This document shows, in pieces, positions 18,009 to 26,520 of a stretch of DNA of 26,520 bases. The stretch is from positions 1 to 26,520 of the forward strand of contig JAVKOQ010000574.1 of assembly GCA_031835245.1 (NCBI GenBank). Direction: 5' to 3'. This DNA comes from Balamuthia mandrillaris. Lineage: Eukaryota; Discosea; Longamoebia; Balamuthiidae. Every line of letters starts with the position of its first letter. The first letter of the stretch is position 1. The notes beneath the pieces are model-generated. The model was not told the origin of the DNA. It saw nothing but the letters and a program-made list of their open reading frames with translations, and searched no databases. The position numbers and the translations under genes are program-made.

Positions 18009-18873
18009 ATGCTCCGACCGATTGTAGGGAGTAGCAGCAGGCCGGCTGTAGGGTCTAGCCTCCTTTGGAGGGTACGTTTTTCTTCCCCCCACGAGTGTAG
18101 AAAGATCTTGGCTGTACCTTTATTTTTATTTATTAATTTTATTGTTGATCTGGACATAAGGGCGATCGTTGGGGTGTAGCGAGCCTGTTGCCCTGTCGGC
18201 CGGCCCATGCCCTTTCTCGCTTGCCTTACGCTCGACACTGCACCACTTCCACCACTTCCAGCAACGCACGAGAAGAGGTAAAACAACCAACGGTCGAACA
18301 ACGACAAGCCGCTTCCTCTGCTGCTCCTCCTTCTTTGAAAGATGTCAAGCCGAGTCGTCCTCAACGCCGCTTTCACAGCCGAGTGATCGCCGTGAGGCTG
18401 GTGAAGAGCTATCAGCACCAAAGGCCCGCCGTACGTCGAACCGTTGAGGCTCTTGGCATCAACCGGATGCATCAGATCGTCTACCACAAAAACATTGCTC
18501 CCATTCGGGGTCAACTGAACAAGGTAAACATTGCATGCCGTCGAAACCTTTATTTCTACTTGGTTCTCGTTCCTTCCTTTGCTAACTTTTTGTCTGTGTT
18601 TAAAGATCAAGCACCTCATCACTATCACTCCTGTCCCTGAACCTGCTGATTACGGTTTGGCTTCTCCCCTTTCCCCTCCTCTTTCTTTCATTCTTACGGT
18701 GGTCTTGTATGCAATGCAAACGACAAAAAGACCTGCCTGTGCCGGAGCAGGCAGCAGCAGAGACGGTCCCACAATGGGACCCATCCAGCATGATCTACAC
18801 CGACACGAGTGCCTCTGTGCTTCGTCGGGGTTCTCCTGTCCAGCTCAATGCTCTCCACCATAACTACAATTGA
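18009..18873 (+). CDS. MRPL30: Mitochondrial large-subunit ribosomal protein uL30m
   Basis: Four exons, 18009-18071, 18161-18523, 18606-18654 and 18731-18873, give 205 residues. The first 55 residues are rich in Arg, Ser and Leu with almost no acids (MLRPIVGSSSRPAVGSSLLW), a mitochondrial presequence. The uL30 core is at about 94-150: AVRLVKSYQHQRPAVRRTVE, LGINRMHQIVYHKN, PIRGQLNK, then IKHLITITPV. uL30 binds 23S-type rRNA in the large subunit. Bacterial L30 is about 60 residues; the long extensions on both sides suit a mitoribosomal form. The exon 2 acceptor at 18159-18160 is the only AG that keeps phase with the strong donor gtacgt, so that boundary is less sure than the rest. The last exon (DLPVPEQ to NYN) was added by phase and has no recognisable family match. 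Confidence 0.82.
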
Positions 18874-19045
18874 GTTTGCAACAACAAACCGTTATTTTTT
18901 TCTCCTATATTTTTCTCTTCTCATACTCTTGCTTGCAGGAGAAAGAGCAGAAGAGCGGAGAGAGGAGAAGAATGCCACAAAAAACAATGCAAAGAGAAGA
19001 GAAGTGAAGAAAACGGAAAAGCCAGAGGAGAGCAAGAGAAAGCGT

Positions 19046-19677
19046 TTAGTGGTTGGTGGAAGGAACAAAGTTAGCACCAGTGGCCATGATGGCCTCGATC
19101 TCCTCCACCGCGCGGGGCACCTGCGACAGCACCTCAATGCCATCCGCTGTGACCAGCACATCATCCTCGAGCCTCACCCCTCCAAAGTCCATAAACTCCT
19201 TGATCTTCTCCGCCACAAGGAACTGAGCCTGCTCCGGATTGTTCAGCGCCTTGCTGAGCACCGCATCGATGAAGTACAGCCCGGGCTCCACCGTCAGCAC
19301 CATTCCCTCCGCCAGCACGCGGCCGCAGCGGAGGCTTCTCAATCCCGGCTCGCTGCTTCTCTTGGCACCGCGTGGGTAGCCGCCCACGTCGTGCGTATCC
19401 AGGCCCAGGAAATGGCCCAGGCCGTGCGGCATGAACAGGTTGGCGATGTAGTGCTTCATCATGTCGTCGACGGAGCCGCGGAGGAGGCCATACTTGGTGA
19501 GTTCGGTGAGGATGACGCGCTCAGCCAGGCGATGCATGTCGGGGTAGGAGACGCCGGGCTTCATGGCCTTCTCGACGGCCTGCACAGCGGCCAGCACGGT
19601 CTCGTAGACGAAGCGTTGTTTGTCGGTGAACTTGCCATTGGCGGGGTAGCTGCACGTAATGTCGGAGCCGTAACTGA

Positions 19678-19733
<56 letters not shown>

Positions 19734-21118
19734 AGAAAGGAGGATGGTGGGGAGATAGGATACAAGGGATAGTACCAGTGATATTCACCGCCCATGTCCA
19801 TCAACAGCATGTCTCCATCCCTTATCAATTTGTCATTAGGGCACCGCTAGAGAGTAAAAGCAAAAGGGGGAGGAAGAGAGAGTTAGTGTCCTATCAAAAC
19901 AAAAGAGGAAAAAGGAGTGTAAACTTACGGCAGTTCCATAATGCAAAATGGCGCCATTAGGTCCAGAACCGCAGATGCAAGAGTAAGAGACATGGCGGCA
20001 ACCAAATCGGCTGTAGATCTCGTGCAAGAACAAGCTCTCCAGTTGGTACTCAGTCATGCCAGGCTTGACTGCCTTCATGACTGTGATGTGAGCCTCGCTA
20101 AAAGAGAAGTGAAAACCAATCAGCCATTACTGAAATGAAGGAATAACAGGGAGCAGAGGAGAGAGCAAAAAGGAGAGCTGTCAAACCTGCTTGCTTTGCA
20201 TACATAACGAAGCAACTCCACCTCTTTGGCCGTCTTGAAGACGCGGCACTCCACCAACTCAGGGTGCAGCCTTCCGTTATCCACCCTAAACTTTTCGATG
20301 CCAGGGAAAGTGGCTGGTTTGGCGTAGTTGCCGCTGTCCGTGTTGAGGCCGTTGAGCACGTAGAGGACGCTCGCCTTCCACTCTGTAAACTTAGCCTCTA
20401 GATCCTCGACGTAGAACACATCGTCCACACCGTACTTTTGCTTCAGGTACTCTGGAGGATGGATCTTTTAAAAGTTGTTTTAATATATGAGACATCTTTG
20501 ATAAAGCTGAGAGAAAAAAGAAGAAGAAGTAGACAAAGAAGCACAAGAAGAAGAAGAAGTAGAACAAGAAGAAGCAGAAGAAGCAGAAGGAGAAGAAGAA
20601 GAAGAAGAAGAAGAACAAGAAGAAGAAGAAGAAGAAGAAGAAGAAGAAGAAGAAGAAGAAGAAGAAGAAGAAGAAGAAGAAGAAGAAGAAGAAGAAGAAG
20701 AACAAGAAGAAGAAGAACAAGAAGAACAAGAAGAAGAAGAAGAAGAAGAGTAAAAAGAAAGATGCTGCCTAACCTTTCCCATCCAAACGGCGTACTCTTC
20801 AGGGAGACGCGGCATGAACAGATAGGAGTGTCCCGTGGTCAGGTCAATGGCGCCATAGAGCTCGGACTCGCTGCACCCAAACAAGTACTGGAAGAAGCTC
20901 TCCTGACGGAAGAGGTCCTCGTGGTCGGTGTCGTGCCTGGTGGTCTGCTTGCCGCCCTCCAGGAGGACAAAGGAGCGAGCGGGCACGCCCTCCTCCGAGT
21001 CGAGGAAGCGCTGGCGCAGGCGCTCCCTGTTCTCCTTGTGCATGGACATGGGCACGGCCCAGGTGTCCAGCCCTTGCGAGTAGTAAGCCTCTTCTTGCTT
21101 GCCAGTCGTTGCTTCCAT
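19046..21118 (-). CDS. PEPD: Xaa-Pro dipeptidase (prolidase)
   Basis: Five exons, 21118-20774, 20464-20187, 20097-19929, 19846-19776 and 19673-19046, join in phase to 496 residues; human prolidase has 493. It is a cytosolic dinuclear-metal enzyme of peptidase family M24 that cleaves dipeptides ending in proline and recycles proline. The N-terminal creatinase-like domain has [11 protein letters not shown] and [18 protein letters not shown]. The catalytic pita-bread fold has all metal ligands: the Asp of LMDMGGEY (D281) and of YGSDITC (D292), the His of [12 protein letters not shown], the Glu of [11 protein letters not shown] and of [11 protein letters not shown]. The splice of exon 4 to exon 5 makes EYHCYGSD, matching the family. 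Intron 1 contains a long CTT tract and intron 4 a CT tract. It converges on uL30m. Confidence 0.96.
19681..19732 (-). repeat. (CT)n microsatellite in prolidase intron 4 (sense)
   Basis: About 25 GA units on the plus strand, ending 8 bases before the intron's acceptor on the sense strand, so it forms the polypyrimidine tract. Confidence 0.95.
20519..20752 (-). repeat. (CTT)n trinucleotide tract in prolidase intron 1 (sense)
   Basis: Over 230 bp of AAG units on the plus strand with scattered AAC and GCA interruptions; CTT in the sense of the gene. It fills most of a 309-bp intron and creates long meaningless open frames of Arg, Ser or Phe on either strand. Confidence 0.95.
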
Positions 21119-21719
21119 TTTTTGCTTTGGTTGTTTTTGTCAGAGAGAGAGAGAGAGAGCAGGAGGGAGAAGAGGAGGAAGACAAAAAAACGTAGCAACC
21201 TGGTGTGTGCGTGCTTGCTTTGTGTTTTAGTGGGGGCAAAGTGAAGAGAAGAGCAGAAGTGGCGCTACTTTTTTTTTTTGGGGACATTTTCGGCCCGCTT
21301 ATTGGCTGGCGAGAGAGAGCAGCGGGGAACCCTTGAATAACAAGTCCCCTCTCTCTCCAGCATGTAACGCAAACGACACACCAATACAAAGGCTTCTGGA
21401 ACCGTTGGGTATGGGCATTGTTCTCTCTCTCTCTCTCTCTACTATTTTTTAATGGGTTCTGCTTGCCCCTGACACGGGAAAGGGGAAAGAGAGCAAGAAG
21501 GACACCAGATTGTTTTTCAGAAACGTTATATTGGTGTGCTTTTTTGTCAGAAGTAACAACATTAGTTTGTTTTGTATTTGTTGGCAAGCACTAAAAACAT
21601 CAACATAAATAAATAGCCTCTTCGTTCTCGGACCAAAGGAGCAGGATTGGGCAAAGAACGGTTGGTTCTGTACAGCTTTGTTTGTTGGGGGTAAAACAAC
21701 CAGACACATGTTTGTTTGT
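21119..21719. other. Intergenic region between UBL5 stop and prolidase start
   Basis: This 601-bp stretch contains the prolidase upstream region: a short GA tract at 21139-21159, a T run at 21270-21279 and a (CT)n tract at 21422-21441. The part nearest 21719 is the likely 3' UTR of UBL5, with repeated TTTGTTTG words. No gene was recognised. Confidence 0.45.
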
Positions 21720-21941
21720 TCAGTTGTAGTAGAGTTCCAAGCCCATGCCGTCATGGATCTCGTAGTCTCGCAGGGTGATGTGGTCCTTGTAAATGGTGTA
21801 CCATTTCTGAATGCGGATCTTCTCGGGCCTGGTTCCCGTCTGAGCGGCAATGACCTTCTTCAGATCGCCGATGGTGTCGTCCGGGTTGCACTTCACCCTC
21901 ACCTTCTTTCCCAACCTGTCGTTACACACAACCTCAATCAT
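21720..21941 (-). CDS. UBL5: Ubiquitin-like protein 5 (Hub1)
   Basis: A 73-residue protein starts [18 protein letters not shown] and ends [13 protein letters not shown]. Length and sequence are nearly those of human UBL5 and yeast Hub1, including the C-terminal di-tyrosine in place of ubiquitin's Gly-Gly, so it is not conjugated by the usual route. Hub1 binds the HIND elements of spliceosomal proteins such as Snu66 and modulates splice-site choice. The frame stays open upstream to a Met at 22004 that would add 21 basic residues ([20 protein letters not shown]). I chose the inner Met because it gives the exact family length; the upstream part is more likely leader. No intron interrupts it. Confidence 0.95.
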   Translation of the reverse strand: MIEVVCNDRLGKKVRVKCNPDDTIGDLKKVIAAQTGTRPEKIRIQKWYTIYKDHITLRDYEIHDGMGLELYYN

Positions 21942-22377
21942 CTTTGGCTCTCCTGCTTTCCGCTCTTCTCTGCGTTTCGCTACTTTTTTTTGTGACGTCG
22001 ACAAATTTTAAGAACGGCGAAATGTTGACGAAGTTTCCCGGAGTTAAAGATACCTGAGGGGTCATACATTTTAGCGAGTCGAGGGCTTAAGTGGACACAC
22101 TGAAGACGGATAATGGATGGCCAGAAGGAGTGGTCACATCCAGAATTTGTCCGGTTTGGAAGAATAACAGCGAAGAATAGGAATTTGCCTTTTCTGCGGT
22201 GCAACAAACAACAACAAAAGAAAAGTAAGGAGGAGGGGTAAGGAAGAGTGCGACCCAAAAGGAGGGGGAAATTTTTCAAGCAGTACCGCTCACACCCTCT
22301 CTTTCTTTGGAGCCTCTGTTTTCCGGTGATCAAAGAGTGGGAAAAATCCAAAACACGTTTTCAATCTTTTCAACAAA
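21942..22377. promoter_or_regulatory. Divergent intergenic region between UBL5 and the V-ATPase a-subunit gene
   Basis: Both genes start outward from this stretch. TGACGT (21993-21998) and GTCGACA (21997-22003) overlap about 55 bases before the UBL5 start. No TATA box is clear. The remaining 300 bases show nothing recognisable as a gene. Confidence 0.4.
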
Positions 22378-25300
22378 ATGGGAGAACTTTTCCGTTCGGA
22401 ACCCATGCAGATGGTCCAGCTCTTCTTCCAAATGGAAGCGGCTCACGACACTGTCGATGAGTTGGGCGAGTTGGGAGTGATTCAATTCACTGATGTACGC
22501 TCTCTGATTTTTTCACACACAGAATTTTTTTCTGAATTCGCACTGATCTTTTAAAAAATGCGCTTTTCGTTATAATACCGCAGTTGAATCCCGACGTGAA
22601 CTTGTTTCAGCGTAACTTTGTGGACGAGTTGAAGCGCGCTGATGAGATGGAGCGCAAGCTCAGGTTCTTTGAGAGTCTAGTGTCAAAACATGATTTTGGG
22701 ACTGAGCTTGAAGCCATCCAAGTCGAATTTGGGGATGTGCCCTTGCAAGTCGGTCGTCTCCAAATGGACGACATGGAGGTGAGTGTCTCTCACCTTATTC
22801 TCTGTCATGTTCTTGTTTAGTCTTTTTTTTTGGGTGTGGTTGTTATTCTTCATCGCCCTTCTTTTGCCTTGTCTAATTTGACTCGTGTCGTAGGTTCGTT
22901 TTGAGGAACTCGAGAAGGAATTCCTGGACATGAACAGCAATGAGGAGAAGATGAAGCGAAAGTGTCTTGATCTCATTGAAATGAAGCACGTGTTGGCCAA
23001 GGACGCTGAGTTCTTTGCTCAGGCAGGTTCCTCTGAGGAGGACGTTATTTATAACTTTGAAAACTCTATCAACGACGATGTGGAGGATCCCTTGCTCGGT
23101 GGGGGAGGAGGAGCTTCCTCTTCCACTAGCATTGGAGCTCAATATCCTAAAGCCATCAAATTGGGGTACGTATTTCTTTTTGCATGCTTCTTTGTTTCAT
23201 TCTGTCTTTAACACTATTTCCGCCGACAGCTTTGTTACTGGTGTCATTGCTAAGGATAAGGTGGTGAGCTTTGAAAGGATCTTGTGGAGGGCCACACGCG
23301 GCAATCTTTTTATGAAGCAAGCCGAAATTGCGGAGCCCATCGAAGACCCTCATACTGGTCAGCTGATTGAGAAGAACGTGTTCATCATTTTCTTCCAAGG
23401 AGAGCGCGCTCAGGAGAAGATCAAGAAGATCTGCGAGTCCTTTGGAGCTAACTTGTACCCCTGCCCTGACTCCCCCAAAGAAAGGCGTGAGCTTTCCTCT
23501 CGTGTGGAGTCCGCCTTGGAAGAGGTGGAAGAGGTTATTGCTCGCAGCACGGAGCACCGCAGACGCCGTCTTCTTGATATCGCTACTCATCTTGAGTCTT
23601 GGAAGATCAAAGTCACAAAGGTACGCCTATTTCTTTCGTGCTTTCTATTTTTGGTACCGTGGCATTAACCTTTTATCGCGCACTTTTCAACAGGAAAAAT
23701 CGATTTATCACACGATGAACCTTTTCAACTACGACACTGGCCGAAAGTGTCTTATTGCAGAGGGATGGTGCCCCATGAGTGCCACTGAAGACATCCACGC
23801 CGCTCTTCGTCGTGCCAACGAGCGAAGCGGCGCGTTGGTACCTTCCATTCTCAACGTGGTCACTCCAAAGGAACAACCGCCCACCCACTTCAAGACCAAT
23901 AAGTTCACCTCCTCATTCCAAGCTATTGTCGATGCCTACGGCATGGCTCGTTATCAGGAAGTCAATCCAGGTTTGTAGCCTTCTATATTTGTTTTGTTTT
24001 GTTTTGTTTTGTTTTATGTTTTTTTAATTGTTTTAAGCCAATTCAAATGATGATAACCAATATTCGTTTCAACTCCGTTCGAGTTCTAAACTATGAGACC
24101 AATTATATTTATCTGATACTTTTTCATTTTTGTTCTTTTCATTTCTGTTGCAATATTCTTTTTCTTACCAGTAGTGCTTTATTTTGTACAGGTGTCTTCA
24201 CTATCGTGACTTTCCCTTTCTTGTTCGGTATTATGTTCGGTGACGTGGGTCACGGCCTTCTCCTCTTGTTTTTCTCTGCTTACTTGGTGTGGAAAGAAAA
24301 AACCCTCAGCAAAGTCAAGTTAAATGAGGTCCGTTCTTCTTTTTCTTCATCTATGAGGATGTTTGCTTTTGATTTAACAGTTTTTGCTTTTTTCCTTTTC
24401 AGATGATTCAAATGTGTTTCGATGGCAGATACTTGTTGTTGCTGATGAGCATTTGCGCTATTTATGCCGGCTTAATCTACAATGAGTGCTTTGCCATCCC
24501 GCTTGACCTGTTTGGCAGCCGTTGGTCCTATGCTCAAGGCGCCACCTCAGCCACTTGGGACGGCTCTGGCATTGCCTATCCTTTCGGTGTGGATCCTGCC
24601 TGGAAGGGAGCTAAAAACGAGTTGACGTTCTATAACTCTTTCAAGATGAAATTGTCTCTTGTCTTTGGTATTGCGCAGGTACTGTTCCTTTCTTTCTTTG
24701 ACATTTTGTAGGGCCTCTTGCGTGATTGGTATTTAACCTATATTTTTGTGTATGTTTAGATGTTGTTTGGAATCTTCCTCAGTCTTTTGAACGGACTCCA
24801 CTTCAAGAAGCCTTACAACGTTTACTTTGAGTTCATCCCTCAAATGTGCTTCATGCTTTCCATCTTTGGCTACATGACTTTCCTGATCTTCTTCAAGTGG
24901 TCTACTGACTTTGGCAACACGGAGGCTCCTTTGCTTCTCAACTTGCTCATCGATATGTTCTTGTCCCCATTCAACGTTAAACCTCTTAACCACCTTTACA
25001 CTGGACAGGTCAGTTGATCATTTCTTTTCTTTTGCTAGTCTTTTTTCTTATTGAATGTTTGCTAATGATTATCGCTAGACTGCGGTGCAAGTTACTCTGC
25101 TCATCATTGCCATGATTTCCGTCCCAATGATGTTGCTCCCCAAGCCTCTTTTGCTGAGGCGTGATGCCAAGAGAAAATATTTGTACTTATTTCTTCTTTC
25201 ATCTTCCCTCTATTCCCTTTTTTTTCTTCGTTTTAACAAAAAGAATCCTAAAAGGATGATGGCTGCTCACGATTCTGACTTGGAGGGCGAAAGCATCGAG

Positions 25301-25497
25301 GTAAGCGGCGAGGAAGAGGAGGAATTCGACTTTGGCGAGATCCTCGTCCACCAAACCATCCACACCATCGAGTTTGTTCTGGGAGCCATCTCCAACACGG
25401 CCTCCTACCTCCGTCTCTGGGCTTTGAGCTTGGCCCACTCGGAGCTTGCGACGGTCTTTTGGGATCGAATTCTGGTGTTGACCTTTTCACAGAACAA
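22378..25497 (+). CDS. ATP6V0A: V-type H+-ATPase V0 subunit a (C-terminus missing)
   Basis: Ten exons, 22378-22494, 22584-22778, 22894-23165, 23230-23620, 23694-23970, 24192-24328, 24403-24678, 24760-25008, 25079-25182 and 25255 to 25497, join in phase to about 753 residues. Subunit a forms the proton half-channels of the vacuolar ATPase that acidifies endosomes, lysosomes and contractile vacuoles. The N-terminus [18 protein letters not shown] and later [13 protein letters not shown] are typical of the cytosolic arm. The membrane part has [48 protein letters not shown] and ALSLAHSEL, the [12 protein letters not shown] motif holding the essential arginine. Family members are about 800-850 residues; here the gene meets an inverted repeat after LTFSQNN and the reading would run into an unrelated tail with a stop at 25643-25645. 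Exon 10's acceptor was chosen by phase. Donors are mostly gtac or gtnngt. Confidence 0.93.
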
Positions 25498-26520
25498 CAC
25501 ACCCACAGTGAGGCCCGCCCACACCGCAAAGCCGATAAAGACGGCTCCGGCATTGTTCTGTGAAAAGGTCAACACCAGAATTCGATCCCAAAAGACCGTC
25601 GCAAGCTCCGAGTGGGCCAAGCTCAAAGCCCAGAGACGGAGGTAGGAGGCCGTGTTGGAGATGGCTCCCAGAACAAACTCGATGGTGTGGATGGTTTGGT
25701 GGACGAGGATCTCGCCAAAGTCGAATTCCTCCTCTTCCTCGCCGCTTACCTCGATGCTTTCGCCCTCCAAGTCAGAATCGTGAGCAGCCATCATCCTTTT
25801 AGGATTCTTTTAGTTAAAACGAAGAAAAAAAAAAGGGAATAGAGGGAAGATAAAAAGAAATAAGTACAAATATTTTCTCTTGGCATCACGCCTCAGCAAA
25901 AGAGGCTTGGGGAGCAACATCATTGGGACGGAAATCATGGCAATGATGAGCAGAGTAACTTGCACCGCAGTCTAGCGATAATCATCAGCAAACATTCAAT
26001 AAAAAAAAAGACAAGCAAAAGAAAAGAAATGATCAACTGACCTGTCCAGTGTAAAGGTGGTTAAGAGGTTTAACGTTGAATGGGGACAAGAACATATCGA
26101 TGAGCAAGTTGAGAAGCAAAGGAGCCTCCGTGTTGCCAAAGTCAGTAGACCACTTGAAGAAATCAAAATTAATGCAGCCAAAGATGAAACATGAACACAT
26201 TTGAGGATGAACTCAAAGTAAACGTTGTAAGGCTTCTTGAAGTGGAGTCCGTTCAAAAGACTGAGGAAGATTCCAAACAACATCTAAACATACACAAAAA
26301 TATAGGTTAAATACCAATCACGCAAGAGGCCCTACAAAATGTCAAAGAAAGAAAGGAACAGTACCTGCGCAATACCAAAGACAAGAGACAATTTCATCTT
26401 GAAAGAGTTATAGAACGTCAACTCGTTTTTAGCTCCCTTCCAGGCAGGATCCACACCGAAAGGATAGGCAATGCCAGAGCCGTCCCAAGTGGCTGAGGTG
26501 GCGCCTTGAGCATAGGACCA
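24523..26520. repeat. Large inverted repeat covering V-ATPase exons 7-10, reaching the window edge
   Basis: The left arm, 24523-25497, is matched in reverse complement by 25553-26520, around a 55-bp centre (25498-25552). Outer parts, including intron 7 and exon 7, look identical by eye; intron 8, exon 8 and intron 9 differ at several sites, with a net 7 bases fewer in the right arm. The repeat runs off the window, so its full length is unknown. The centre belongs to the minus-strand copy, which reads on without break. Confidence 0.97.
25498..26520 (-). pseudogene. Second, inverted copy of V-ATPase subunit a exons 7-10 (partial)
   Basis: On the minus strand the mirrored exons lie at 26520-26365 (part of exon 7), 26283-26042 (exon 8), 25971-25868 (exon 9) and 25795 to 25498 (exon 10). 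Exon 10 continues 18 residues further than the plus copy, [18 protein letters not shown] after FSQNN, which fits a real V-ATPase helix. Exon 8 here is 7 bases shorter between about 26155 and 26215 and changes frame after YFEF, so as written this copy cannot encode a working subunit. Either it is a decayed inverted duplicate, or the other haplotype or a poor read folded back by assembly. Its 3' end is cut by the left arm and its 5' end lies outside the window. Confidence 0.85.

Noticed and set aside
17852-18628. Minus-strand 258-residue frame across the uL30m gene
   Set aside because: It is antisense to uL30m exons and crosses introns whose plus-strand splicing restores a known ribosomal protein.
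20438-21244. Plus-strand 268-residue open frame with a long arginine run
   Set aside because: It is the AAG repeat of prolidase intron 1 plus antisense of exon 1; no conserved domain and no likely start.
21942-22004. N-terminal extension of 21 residues on UBL5
   Set aside because: UBL5/Hub1 is 73 residues across eukaryotes and the inner Met gives exactly that length; the extension overlaps promoter-like motifs.
25405-25645. V-ATPase frame read straight through the palindrome centre to a stop at 25643-25645
   Set aside because: The tail after FSQNN on the plus strand is antisense V-ATPase sequence, not a natural C-terminus.

Overview
The window is nuclear DNA from a eukaryote. Most genes are broken by short GT-AG introns of about 50-380 bp, genes stand on both strands without operon structure, and the products are eukaryotic housekeeping proteins: a V-ATPase a-subunit, the splicing ubiquitin-like protein UBL5/Hub1, prolidase, a SAMHD1-type dNTPase, an eEF1A methyltransferase of EFM7 type and a mitochondrial uL30 protein. 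Compact genes, moderate GC, many GA/CT microsatellites and an odd mix of families suggest a free-living protist, possibly an amoebozoan. That placement is an inference; nothing here fixes the species.

Layout, left to right: EFM7-like methyltransferase (-, 5' three exons only); an unrecognised mitochondrial single-pass protein (+); a long KCTD-like BTB/T1 protein with pentapeptide-like repeats (+); an intronless coiled-coil, proline-rich, WH2-acidic protein that looks like an Arp2/3 activator (-); argininosuccinate lyase (-); SAMHD1-like dNTPase (+, nine exons) followed by a duplicated fragment of its own exon 8; an unrecognised secreted protein (+); a decayed Sel1-repeat fragment; a Sel1-repeat gene with a frame break (+); a perfect 28-bp inverted repeat and an inverted 5' fragment of the Sel1 gene; argininosuccinate synthase (-); mitochondrial ribosomal protein uL30m (+); prolidase (-); UBL5 (-); and a V-ATPase a-subunit (+).

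The V-ATPase gene runs into a large, nearly perfect inverted repeat (arms of about 970 bp around a 55-bp centre) that reaches the right edge of the window, so the last exons occur twice in opposite directions and the C-terminus is missing. This is either a real palindromic duplication or a fold-back assembly join.

Two genes work in one pathway. Argininosuccinate synthase (ArgG) and lyase (ArgH) perform the last two steps of arginine synthesis and lie on the same strand in the order G then H, about 7 kb apart, with plus-strand genes between. Other neighbours share no obvious pathway. Five head-to-head or near head-to-head intergenic regions hold likely promoters with TATA-like, TGACGT and GTCGACA motifs. 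Nearly every intronic microsatellite is pyrimidine-rich on the sense strand of its host gene. I recognised no tRNA, rRNA, CRISPR array, transposase or virus-derived element.
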